Made by a program: the position numbers and the translations under genes. This document shows positions 1 through 5,380 of a DNA stretch of 6,051 bases, in pieces. The stretch is from positions 1-6,051 of the forward strand of contig CALJMB010000360.1 in the NCBI GenBank assembly GCA_937982515.1. The letters run 5' to 3'. Source of the stretch: an uncultured Balneolaceae bacterium (GTDB lineage: Bacteria; Bacteroidota; Rhodothermia; Balneolales; Balneolaceae). The notes beneath the pieces were generated by a model. The model saw nothing but the letters and a program-made list of their open reading frames with translations, made no database searches and was not told where the DNA came from. The first letter of the stretch is position 1, and every line of letters starts with the position of its first letter.

Positions 1-291
1 TAGTGGCCCCGGTTGCGTGTAAGTAGTGTTTTTTAAGGGTTAAAGTCAACCTGAAATCGTCGGACAGGAATAGTGTCAGAACCAGCGGGGCGCGACGACA
101 GTCAAAATCACGGCTTACAGCCTGTTGTGCCTGTCCGGACTGATCAAATTAAAGAGCGGGATTGATATTTTGCAGAAAACTGGCGTCCCCGACGACTTTT
201 AGCTTCTTCACATGTTCCATAAGTTTTACTAAACTGCACATCTGATAAAGCCGGATGGATCACGGATAATCTAAACATGTAGGGGAATAAA
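1..291. other. Non-coding leader upstream of the GH9 gene
   Basis: I see no supportable gene in this stretch. One minus-strand frame stays open from about 147 to the window edge, but it has no ATG or GTG start. The palindrome ACATGT occurs twice, at 210-215 and 275-280. CGGACAGG (61-68) and CCTGTCCG (130-137) form a distant 8-bp inverted repeat. Both are short enough to be chance. I could not find a clean Bacteroidota-type promoter (TTTG near -33 with TAnnTTTG near -7). The promoter of the GH9 gene presumably lies here, but its position cannot be given. Confidence 0.5.
281..286 (+). promoter_or_regulatory. Weak ribosome binding site of the GH9 gene
   Basis: AGGGGA lies 5 bases before the ATG at 292. 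It is a plausible though imperfect Shine-Dalgarno sequence. It supports this ATG, as does the signal peptide that begins directly at residue 1. Confidence 0.45.
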
Positions 292-2085
292 ATGAAAAAG
301 ATACGCTGCTTTATACTATTGCTTACACTATCTACACCTGTCCCGTCACTTGCACAAGACGCCAACCTGCATATGCGTATTAACCAGGTAGGATACCTGC
401 CTGAAGACACAAAAATTGCCATTGCGTTTGCCAAACAGTCACAATCTATGGCGTTTGAACTGGTCGATGCCGAAACCGGAAAGATTGTCCGGGAGTCGGA
501 AAAAGCCAACACAGATGCAGGCCCCTGGGGAAACTTTCCCCACCACTATCTGCTGGACTTTTCCGCTTTTACCGCATCAGGACGCTACCGTATCCGCATA
601 ACCGGCACAGAACAGGTCTCGCTGCCTTTCAGCATAGGCACAGATGCTTACAGCGGCCTGCATAAAGAGGCACTGAAATACATCCGCAGGCAGCGGTGCG
701 GATATAACCCCGTACTCGGCCAGGTGTGCCACACGTACGACGGGCGCAGCTTCTACGGCCCTATGCCCGACAGCACCTACTTCGACGTCAGCGGAGGCTG
801 GCACGATGCGGCCGACTATCTGCGGTACATGCTCACCTCCGGCAATACCGTCGGGCGGATGCTGTTTACCTACCGCGAAACAGAAAACAAACAGATCTTC
901 GAAGATGAATATAACCGGTCCGGCCGGGCCGGCTCCAACGGCATACCCGATATCCTGGACGAGGCTAAATGGGGGCTCGACTGGATGCTGAAGATGCACC
1001 CCGCTCCCGGCCTGCTCTTCCACCAGGTAGCGGATGACAGAGACCATATCGGCTTCAAACTGCCTCATGCCGACTCTTCCGATTATGGCTGGGGGCCTGA
1101 CAGTTACCGGGTGGTCTACTTCGCCAACGGAAAACCCCAGGGCCTGGGCAAATACATCAATACCTCCACAGGTATTGCAAATCTTGCCGGGCGCTATGCC
1201 GCCGTCATGGCTATGGCTGCGGACATCTGGGCCAATGATCTTGATGATGCTGCCAGTGCAGAACGGTTTCTTCAGGCCGCCAAAGAGGTGTATGAAATGG
1301 GACTGAAACAACAGGGCAGCCAGGAAGGCACTCCACACCTGGCCCGCTACCGGTACCATGAAATTACCTGGGCCGATGACATGGAATGGGGTGCCGCAGA
1401 ACTGTTTAAAGTCACCGGACAGGAACGCTACCTGGACGACGGCAAAGAATTTGCCCGCAAAATCAATACCCTCTCCTGGATGGGAAAAGATACCGCCCGT
1501 CATTATGAGTATTACCCATTCATGAACCTGGGCCATTACGCTCTCTACCCGCTGGTCGAGGCAGCCTTTCAGGATACGCTGTCAGGCTATTACAGAGAAG
1601 GCCTTGAAGCCCTTAAACAGCGAGCCGATCAAAATCCCTACAGCATCGGTTATCCCTTCATCTGGTGTTCCAACAACCTCGCGGCCGCCGCCATCACGCA
1701 AGCTCTGTTGTATCAGCGCATGACCGGCGATGATACCTACCGCCGCATGGCCACTGAGATGCGAGACTGGCTGTTGGGGCGGAATCCCTGGGGCGTGAGC
1801 CAGATGGTCGGCATACCGGTGCAGGGAGGCGTGACCTCACAAGATCCACACGACTCCATTTCACACTTAACGGGAATAAAGGCAACCGGGGGGCTTCTGG
1901 ATGGTCCGCTATATACAGCCACCCACAACAAACACCATATCCGGCTGTTTGAGCCGGATGAATATGCAGCCTTTCAGTCTGATTTGGTGGTTTATCACGA
2001 TGACCTTGGCGACTATTCCACCAATGAGCCGACTCTGGACGGCACCGCGGAGACCCTTTTCTGGCTTGCACTATTTGCCGAGTGA
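292..2085 (+). CDS. Secreted GH9 endoglucanase (CelD-like, Ig domain + catalytic domain)
   Basis: This 597-residue enzyme is predicted to hydrolyse internal beta-1,4-glucosidic bonds (cellulose, mixed-linkage glucan or a related glucan) with inversion, as GH9 enzymes do. Residues 1-21 form a signal peptide (two Lys, a Leu-rich core, cleavage S-L-A|Q), so it is exported. Residues about 25-115 match the N-terminal Ig-like domain of CelD-type GH9 (RINQVGYLP, residues about 29-37). The catalytic domain runs from about 120 to 595. Its GGWHDAAD motif supplies the nucleophile-activating Asp172 and Asp175; the usual DAGD is DAAD here. DWLLGRNPWG (492-501) is the conserved late motif. His520 lies in QDPHDS. 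Glu579 in DYSTNEPTLDG is the expected general acid. Cys136 and the Cys146-His147 pair resemble the metal-binding region of CelD-type enzymes (from memory). There is no carbohydrate-binding module, dockerin or C-terminal sorting domain. The length is normal and the gene intact. The exact substrate is unknown. Confidence 0.95.
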   Translation: MKKIRCFILLLTLSTPVPSLAQDANLHMRINQVGYLPEDTKIAIAFAKQSQSMAFELVDAETGKIVRESEKANTDAGPWGNFPHHYLLDFSAFTASGRYRIRITGTEQVSLPFSIGTDAYSGLHKEALKYIRRQRCGYNPVLGQVCHTYDGRSFYGPMPDSTYFDVSGGWHDAADYLRYMLTSGNTVGRMLFTYRETENKQIFEDEYNRSGRAGSNGIPDILDEAKWGLDWMLKMHPAPGLLFHQVADDRDHIGFKLPHADSSDYGWGPDSYRVVYFANGKPQGLGKYINTSTGIANLAGRYAAVMAMAADIWANDLDDAASAERFLQAAKEVYEMGLKQQGSQEGTPHLARYRYHEITWADDMEWGAAELFKVTGQERYLDDGKEFARKINTLSWMGKDTARHYEYYPFMNLGHYALYPLVEAAFQDTLSGYYREGLEALKQRADQNPYSIGYPFIWCSNNLAAAAITQALLYQRMTGDDTYRRMATEMRDWLLGRNPWGVSQMVGIPVQGGVTSQDPHDSISHLTGIKATGGLLDGPLYTATHNKHHIRLFEPDEYAAFQSDLVVYHDDLGDYSTNEPTLDGTAETLFWLALFAE

Positions 2086-2108
2086 TTTTAGGCAGGGGAA
2101 AAACATAT

Positions 2109-2142
2109 AAAAAAGGCCGCCTCTGAAATGAGACGGCCCTTT
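2109..2142. terminator. Bidirectional intrinsic terminator between convergent genes
   Basis: Arms at 2115-2123 (GGCCGCCTC) and 2130-2138 (GAGACGGCC) pair over 9 bases with one C/A mismatch, around the loop TGAAAT. On the plus strand the stem is followed by CTTTGTATT. On the minus strand it is followed by a run of six T, so it should work better for the minus-strand lipoprotein operon than for the GH9 gene. It lies 29 bases after the GH9 stop and 38 bases after the lipoprotein stop. Confidence 0.85.
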
Positions 2143-2176
2143 GTATTCTATATCGCTTTAAAAGGCTTCCGCCGGT

Positions 2177-2674
2177 TTAGTTAGCCACATAGACGATGTT
2201 CGGGGCGACGGTCGTCAACCCGGCAACGATTGAAACTGCATAGCCGGTCGAACTAGCTGTGTATGTTCTTTCTATCTCGGTATCATCAAGCTGTACCTGG
2301 CCCTCTGTAAAACTGTCAATAAAAATTTGGGCACTGACAGGCTCATCCAGCGCCGGGACTTCGAAGCTGTATTTACCAGAGGCATTCAGAGTCGTGGTAT
2401 AGGTGAGTTTCTGGTACTTTACACCGGGATTAAAATTACCGACGAAGTCTCCGGAATCCAGAATCACTTTTACTTTTACACCACTGGGAGCCGGTTCATT
2501 GCCCGGTTCATTAAGATCGAGATCAGCAAAAGCCGCACCGGTTATAGTAGCTGTTTTAGTTGTATCTATTGCATTGATTGGTTCAGGATTTGTAACATTT
2601 TCACAGCCAAATGTGAATGCTGCAATAATTATCGCTGCAAGGTTTACTTTCAGTAATATGTTTAATGTTTTCAT
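2177..2674 (-). CDS. Small lipoprotein with a carboxypeptidase-regulatory/SdrD-B-like beta domain
   Basis: This is a 165-residue exported protein. Residues 1-23 are a hydrophobic signal ending F-T-F-G followed by Cys24. That is a slightly atypical lipobox, so lipid attachment at Cys24 is likely but not certain. After a short linker, residues about 41-165 read as a beta-sandwich. A strand ATITGAAFADLDLN is followed by an acidic Pro-rich turn, then the segment APSGVKVKVIL, then LNASGKYSFEVPALDEP. The G-K-Y-S-F-E-V-P pattern is typical of carboxypeptidase-regulatory-like and Cna-B/SdrD-B-like folds, which serve as structural or binding modules rather than enzymes. No catalytic residues stand out. 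It lies 34 bp after the barrel gene on the same strand with no terminator between, so the two are probably co-transcribed. There is no Shine-Dalgarno sequence before the ATG (TTTGTCCT precedes it), as is common in Bacteroidota. The fold is inferred from pattern; the function is unknown. Confidence 0.8.
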   Translation of the reverse strand: MKTLNILLKVNLAAIIIAAFTFGCENVTNPEPINAIDTTKTATITGAAFADLDLNEPGNEPAPSGVKVKVILDSGDFVGNFNPGVKYQKLTYTTTLNASGKYSFEVPALDEPVSAQIFIDSFTEGQVQLDDTEIERTYTASSTGYAVSIVAGLTTVAPNIVYVAN

Positions 2675-2708
2675 AGGACAAATAATTTTTCAGTTTAAAA
2701 ATAGTTGA

Positions 2709-3566
2709 TTAGAAGTAGAACATTAAATTGATAGAGCCACCGTAGTTTCCGGTACCGAGTGAAAATTCATTACCTCCTTCAAAAACAGAAGACCTGGTCT
2801 GCCTGGATCCGGAAGCGATATCCCAGAACTCATATACACGTTCCTCTCTGAAGTTCTTGGTGAAATCAAAGCCCAAGGTAAACTCGGCGCCTAGCGATAT
2901 TTGCGGTGCTATAAAATATTCAACACCGGCAAATCCATTTACCCCGAAGCCCAGATGTTTCCCGGCCTGGCTCTCAACAATTCGTTCGAAGCGGCTGCCG
3001 TTTACACTACCAAATCCCGGTGTTGTAGTCGGAGACTGATTGCCTTCGGTGATTGGATTGCCATAGTCGTATTCTGTAGAGCTTTTGGCATACAGAAAGC
3101 TTGCCTCGCCTCCAAACACCCCTACAACCCGGCCTTTCCCTTTCCTGACTTCCATACCTCCACCAATGCGAACGAATGTAGACTTATCGGTCCATTCATC
3201 GGTCACTTCGATGTCGGGATTAGGAATCTGTTGGTTATCCAGTATTACCCTGTTCCTGTCCGTATCGATTGCCTGATCTAACCGAACTCTCACACGAAAG
3301 GCCATATTATCTGATGTGAAATACTTCAGAAAGATTTGCTGGTTAATCATTTCGGCAGAAGGGGGATTACCCGCAGTAAAATTGAAGATATTTAACAGCG
3401 GTCTGGCATCTAAGCCCAAGGCGAAATCCCCCGCAGCAGGCAGGATAACCTGTCCTCTCTTTGAGAGAAGCCGTCCTTCTTCATCTGTATAATCCGATTG
3501 TTGTGCAAAAATACTACCCGTACTAAAACACAGTACGAGGAATAATAGTAGCAATGATTTCCTCAT
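2709..3566 (-). CDS. Outer-membrane beta-barrel protein
   Basis: This is a 285-residue outer-membrane protein. Residues 1-21 are a signal peptide (M-R-K, Leu-rich core, S-I-F-A|Q-Q). The mature part is a run of amphipathic strands with turns, ending in the aromatic C-terminus NLMFYF expected for barrel insertion. It resembles a family of uncharacterised Bacteroidota barrel proteins with a segment GQVILPAAGDFALGLD near the start (38-53), then FLKYFTSDNMAFRVRVRL (79-96), then RIGGGMEVRKGKGR (133-146) followed by VVGVFGGEASFLYA. The family match is from memory of its pattern. Its role is not known to me and it is not a recognisable TonB-dependent transporter. It is the first gene of a two-gene minus-strand unit with the lipoprotein. 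No Shine-Dalgarno sequence precedes the ATG. A 26-bp direct repeat lies 71 and 137 bases upstream of the start and may be regulatory. Confidence 0.85.
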   Translation of the reverse strand: MRKSLLLLFLVLCFSTGSIFAQQSDYTDEEGRLLSKRGQVILPAAGDFALGLDARPLLNIFNFTAGNPPSAEMINQQIFLKYFTSDNMAFRVRVRLDQAIDTDRNRVILDNQQIPNPDIEVTDEWTDKSTFVRIGGGMEVRKGKGRVVGVFGGEASFLYAKSSTEYDYGNPITEGNQSPTTTPGFGSVNGSRFERIVESQAGKHLGFGVNGFAGVEYFIAPQISLGAEFTLGFDFTKNFREERVYEFWDIASGSRQTRSSVFEGGNEFSLGTGNYGGSINLMFYF

Positions 3567-3636
3567 ATAGATATTATTTAGTTTAAGTTGTATAGCCCGT
3601 AGGCACGTTATTGTATCGACGCCCTTTTATAAGTCT

Positions 3637-3662
3637 TAAGATCTACAAGATAGCTGCATTCG
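3637..3662. repeat. 26-bp direct repeat, copy 1 (upstream of the barrel gene)
   Basis: It begins TAAGATCTACAAGATA and ends TGCATTCG, and matches the copy at 3703-3728 at 24 of 26 positions. The core ATCTACAAGAT is itself a dyad (ATCT, 3-base spacer, AGAT), which is the shape of a dimeric regulator site. It lies 71 bases upstream of the barrel start codon. Confidence 0.85.
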
Positions 3663-3702
3663 CTATTTGGAATACTATTCTGCCACAGACGGAGCAGAGT
3701 TA

Positions 3703-3728
3703 TAAGATCTACAAGATATTTGCATTCG
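3703..3728. repeat. 26-bp direct repeat, copy 2 (upstream of the barrel gene)
   Basis: It has the same orientation as the copy at 3637-3662, with a start-to-start distance of 66 bp. The only differences are two adjacent bases in the middle (TT instead of GC). The dyad ATCT-ACA-AGAT is fully kept. Confidence 0.85.
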
Positions 3729-4005
3729 GTTAACAAGATGATTCGCTCCTCTCTTACAACTTTTTGTATTTAGTTACCTGGTGTCGTATCCAGGATCCAT
3801 ACTCGCAGAAAAGGAAGGCGGATACCGCGGAGAGCGTCGGGCTGTTACATTCTCTGCCATGTGTCCTTCGCCGGCCCGGACCCTGTCAGGGTTATACACA
3901 GGAGGAACAGGCTATACCCAGACAGAACATAACAGCCCTTCAGGGTGTGGGGGAGGAAGGTATCTTTCGAATCGGCCGGTGAGAAGGATAATTATAAACT
4001 TACCC

Positions 4006-4087
4006 GCCCGGCCACCGGGGTGACGGCCAGACGGGCAAGCATCGTGTGTGGACGATGAACAGCCGCTGGAAGCGGCCGGCAAGCGGC
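4006..4087. other. Cluster of three consecutive GC-rich stem-loops
   Basis: The first stem pairs GCCCG (4006-4010) with CGGGC (4032-4036), with further GCC/GGC pairing inside. The second is CATCGT (4040-4045) with ACGATG (4052-4057), perfect over 6 bp with a 6-base loop. The third is GCCGCT (4062-4067) with AGCGGC (4071-4076), perfect around a GGA loop. A second AGCGGC at 4082-4087 could replace the first as partner, so two alternative folds exist. No T-run follows, so this is not a standard terminator. It is possibly a structured RNA; the strand is unknown. Confidence 0.4.
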
Positions 4088-4246
4088 GTCTCTCCTGAAC
4101 ATATATTTTAGTTCTTCAAAAACTGGCCACTTATACAGTGAAACCGCAACTCTTATTAGTCTTTAAGTTACAGGAACATACCCGGCTTCGGTGACACCAT
4201 ATTGTCGCCCCTGAAAAAGAAAAGATTTGCCATTAATTAAAAGGTC

Positions 4247-4255
4247 AAAGGAGGT
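4247..4255 (+). promoter_or_regulatory. Strong Shine-Dalgarno-like sequence
   Basis: AAAGGAGGT is close to a perfect complement of the 16S rRNA 3' end. It stands out because no other gene in the window has more than a weak ribosome binding site. The next ATG (4267) is 11 bases further on, which is a longer spacing than ideal. Confidence 0.4.
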
Positions 4256-4266
4256 AACCAGTTTAT

Positions 4267-4296
4267 ATGCGGCGCCTGGTTTATGTTTGCGCATGA
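4267..4296 (+). CDS. Possible 9-residue leader ORF
   Basis: The reading is M-R-R-L-V-Y-V-C-A followed by TGA. It follows the strong Shine-Dalgarno-like sequence at 4247-4255. Its stop overlaps the ATG of the next small ORF in the arrangement ATGA, which is the usual geometry of translational coupling. An ORF this short arises easily by chance, so I give it low confidence. Confidence 0.15.
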   Translation: MRRLVYVCA

Positions 4297-4382
4297 ATAA
4301 ATCTCGTTTTACCATAAGCAAAGAAACCCTGAACGTATCCATCGATAAGGGCCCAAGACAACGGTTGCCATCCTATCCCTAA
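4293..4382 (+). CDS. Possible 29-residue small ORF, unknown
   Basis: It begins MNKSRFTISKETLN and ends LPSYP, with two stop codons in a row (TAATAA, 4380-4385). Its ATG overlaps the stop of the preceding 9-codon ORF. The segment FTISKETLNV vaguely resembles the leader part of some ribosomally made peptide precursors, where a K-E-T-L/I motif is frequent. There is no Cys, no glycine-rich cleavage site and no modifying enzyme in the window. The last codons run into the degenerate repeat array. It may be a chance ORF or the remains of a longer gene. Confidence 0.15.
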   Translation: MNKSRFTISKETLNVSIDKGPRQRLPSYP

Positions 4383-4454
4383 TAAAGGCTGCGATCCTAA
4401 ATACAGCTTGGCGTCCTGTAAATAGAACCTGTCATCTAAATAGAACCTGTCATC
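4380..4454. repeat. Degenerate tandem array of an 18-bp unit
   Basis: Two perfect adjacent copies of TAAATAGAACCTGTCATC lie at 4419-4436 and 4437-4454. Before them come diverged units at 4398-4416 (TAAATACAGCTTGGCGTCC) and 4380-4397 (TAATAAAGGCTGCGATCC). A possible older unit ends in TTGCCATCC at 4365-4373. The last nine bases of the unit, CCTGTCATC, are also the first nine bases of the larger repeat module that starts at 4446, so array and module overlap. The gradient from diverged to perfect suggests growth at the module's edge. Confidence 0.8.
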
Positions 4455-4507
4455 CCGAGCCCGTCGAGGGATCCCCGTAGCCGTGAGGATGCGCTCGGAA
4501 GAGGCAC
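4446..4507 (+). repeat. Repeat module, copy 1 (left arm of a MITE-like inverted repeat)
   Basis: It begins CCTGTCATCCCGAGC and continues CCGTCGAGGGATCCCC to 4476, then GAGGATG at 4485-4491 and AAGAGGCAC at 4499-4507. The first 31 bases match the reverse complement of 4571-4602 with two mismatches and one gap. The whole stretch, including AAGAGGCAC, also aligns less closely to the reverse complement of 4624-4682. From general knowledge, modules built on TGTCATCC-GAGC and GTCGA-GGATC are very frequent intergenic repeats in Bacteroidota-like genomes. Confidence 0.85.
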
Positions 4508-4537
4508 GTTGTCCTGGCCGGTAACTGCAGAGGGGCT

Positions 4538-4609
4538 TGGTGTCGCTGTTACGTTCATCCTCCTATTCCGGGGGATCCTTCGACGGAGCTCAGGATGACA
4601 GGCGTTGTT
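4538..4609 (-). repeat. Repeat module, copy 2 (inverted, right arm)
   Basis: In reverse orientation it carries the same ordered boxes as copy 1: TGTCATCC-T-GAGC, then CCGTCGAAGGATCCCC, then GAGGATG. The pairing partner of copy 1 is 4571-4602. Together 4446-4602 form an inverted repeat of about 157 bp with a central unpaired part, the shape of a small non-autonomous element. Its last 36 bases (4574-4609) match 4655-4690 at 32 positions, so copies 2 and 3 are also direct repeats of each other, 81 bp apart. Confidence 0.85.
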
Positions 4610-4621
4610 GTTAGAGCGGTG

Positions 4622-4690
4622 TGGTGCCTCTTGTTGCATCCTATGCTTCTGCGAGATCCTTCGGCGGAGCTCAGCACGACAGCCGTTGTT
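4622..4690 (-). repeat. Repeat module, copy 3 (inverted, diverged)
   Basis: It aligns to copy 2 from TGGTG (4622-4626) through CATCCT and GATCCTTCGGCGGAGCTCAG to CGTTGTT, with small gaps. It is more diverged at the end box (CAGCACGACAG instead of CAGGATGACAG). It keeps GTGCCTCTT at 4624-4632, the exact reverse complement of AAGAGGCAC in copy 1, a box that copy 2 lacks. Copy 3 may therefore be the original partner of copy 1, with copy 2 arriving or being exchanged later. Confidence 0.75.
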
Positions 4691-4815
4691 ATAGAAGGAA
4701 TCGTGCCACTGCCACGGGTATCCTCCTACTGAACAAGGAAACGCTTCTACAGGCCCAGGAGGGCGGGAGCTGTTAGAACAGTTAGGCAGGAATATTTAAG
4801 TGTACTATAATGACA
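4691..4815. other. Short intergenic stretch downstream of the second lipoprotein
   Basis: No gene is visible. CTGTT-AG-AACAG at 4770-4781 is a perfect short dyad, but it has a 2-base loop and no following T-run, so I do not call it a terminator for the minus-strand gene ending at 4816. Confidence 0.4.
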
Positions 4816-5376
4816 TCAGTGCAAATCCAGGGTATGTTCCTCGCGGGCGGGGGTCTGGGTACTCCTGCCCGAAAACGTTACCAGATTCGCTATAATATGA
4901 TCATAGATGATATGGTAAGGACTCATAAGAGCAAGCGTAGAAAATTCTTCGCCTTTTAGCTCCCAGTTTAGTTGATACACCCTATCCCCCACCTCCAGCC
5001 GTCCATCTAAATAAGAGGCTAGTGTTTTTCTGATTTCTTCGATACTGCCGACGAGGTGGGAAGAATTTAGTAGTTCTTCACTCGTCAATACATCCAGTTC
5101 CGCAACCTCTTTATTGTAGACGGGCAGAAAGAAGTTTTTGTCCGTAAATAAACTGTCTATAATGGCTTCACACTCTTTGCGGGATGATACTGTAAACCGT
5201 TTTTCGAATGATATTAATGCCAGCCCCGTTTCCTGCAACATTCGGGGAGGAGCTTCAATAAGCTGAGCTAAAAAAGAATCAGGTACTGCCGGAGAAGCTG
5301 ATTGCCCGTATAGGTCATCAACACAGGAGCATACTATGAAACCCCCTATTACACTGAGTAACCAATAACGTTTCAT
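4816..5376 (-). CDS. Probable lipoprotein of unknown function
   Basis: This is a 186-residue exported protein. The N-terminus has a basic start (M-K-R), a hydrophobic stretch and the lipobox V15-C16-S17|C18, followed by V-D-D, so lipid attachment at Cys18 is likely. An alternative is ordinary cleavage after Y-G. The mature part is mixed, with helix-like segments: LAQLIEAPPRMLQETGLALI (about 36-55), then RKECEAIIDSLF, then SLEEL-type acidic helices and a C-terminal hydrophobic part, SPYHIIYDHIIANLVTF. I recognise no domain and no catalytic motif. It lies 86 bp after the barrel gene 6050-5463 on the same strand and may share its transcript. An 8-bp perfect dyad (5381-5388 with 5404-5411) ends only 4 bases before the start codon and could control its translation or transcription. 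No Shine-Dalgarno sequence is seen. Confidence 0.7.
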   Translation of the reverse strand: MKRYWLLSVIGGFIVCSCVDDLYGQSASPAVPDSFLAQLIEAPPRMLQETGLALISFEKRFTVSSRKECEAIIDSLFTDKNFFLPVYNKEVAELDVLTSEELLNSSHLVGSIEEIRKTLASYLDGRLEVGDRVYQLNWELKGEEFSTLALMSPYHIIYDHIIANLVTFSGRSTQTPAREEHTLDLH

Positions 5377-5380
5377 ATTA

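Larger units (their letters stand above)
3567..3760 (-). promoter_or_regulatory. Probable promoter region of the barrel-lipoprotein operon
   Basis: This AT-rich stretch directly precedes the minus-strand barrel gene and holds two copies of a 26-bp direct repeat. I could not find an exact TAnnTTTG element. The repeat, read on the minus strand, contains TATCTTGTAGAT, which is only a partial match. The promoter assignment rests on position and composition. Confidence 0.4.
3761..4379. other. Intergenic region with GC-rich hairpins and no clear gene
   Basis: Two overlapping plus-strand frames are open across about 3764-4023 (72 and 80 codons), but neither has a ribosome binding site, a recognisable domain or a protein-like composition. 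The stretch is rich in short dyads. ACCCTG-T-CAGGGT is at 3880-3892. A 9-bp inverted pair GGGCTGTTA (3839-3847) and TAACAGCCC (3930-3938) encloses it. A cluster of GC stems lies at 4006-4087. The second half contains a strong Shine-Dalgarno-like sequence and two tiny ORFs, described separately. It could be a structured untranslated RNA or a decayed gene. Confidence 0.4.

Noticed and set aside
61..137. Distant 8-bp inverted repeat CGGACAGG / CCTGTCCG upstream of the GH9 gene
   Set aside because: The arms are short and 61 bases apart, and the match does not extend. It is expected by chance in a few hundred bases.
1..147. Minus-strand frame open to the window edge
   Set aside because: It has no ATG or GTG start and no recognisable protein pattern. 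It is too short to support as a partial gene.
144..512. Minus-strand open frame of 122 codons overlapping the GH9 start
   Set aside because: It lies antisense to the signal peptide and Ig domain of the clear GH9 gene, and its product shows no domain or export signal.
577..1536. Minus-strand open frame of 319 codons inside the GH9 gene
   Set aside because: It is a long shadow frame favoured by the GC-rich codons of the GH9 gene. The product is low in recognisable structure, and the plus-strand frame holds all GH9 motifs.
1694..2071. Minus-strand frame of 125 codons opposite the end of the GH9 gene
   Set aside because: It is antisense to the conserved general-acid region and its product resembles no protein.
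2327..2708. Two plus-strand frames opposite the first lipoprotein
   Set aside because: They are antisense to an intact lipoprotein gene with a signal sequence. Hydrophobic stretches in them mirror its coding sequence.
2901..3281. Plus-strand frame of 126 codons opposite the barrel gene
   Set aside because: It is antisense to the barrel gene, which has a signal peptide and a proper C-terminus. The frame has no ribosome binding site or domain.
3764..4023. Two overlapping plus-strand frames of 72 and 80 codons in the intergenic region
   Set aside because: The longer one needs a GTG start. Neither has a ribosome binding site or recognisable domain, and the region is dominated by hairpins.
4436..4639. 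Minus-strand frame of 67 codons across the repeat module
   Set aside because: Its product (CHPELRRRIP near the start, RLRGSLDGLGMT at the end) is a translation of the inverted repeat module itself. Such frames are a common false gene call.
4446..4690. CRISPR array
   Set aside because: The repeats are few, unequal in length, partly inverted and not separated by spacers of regular size.
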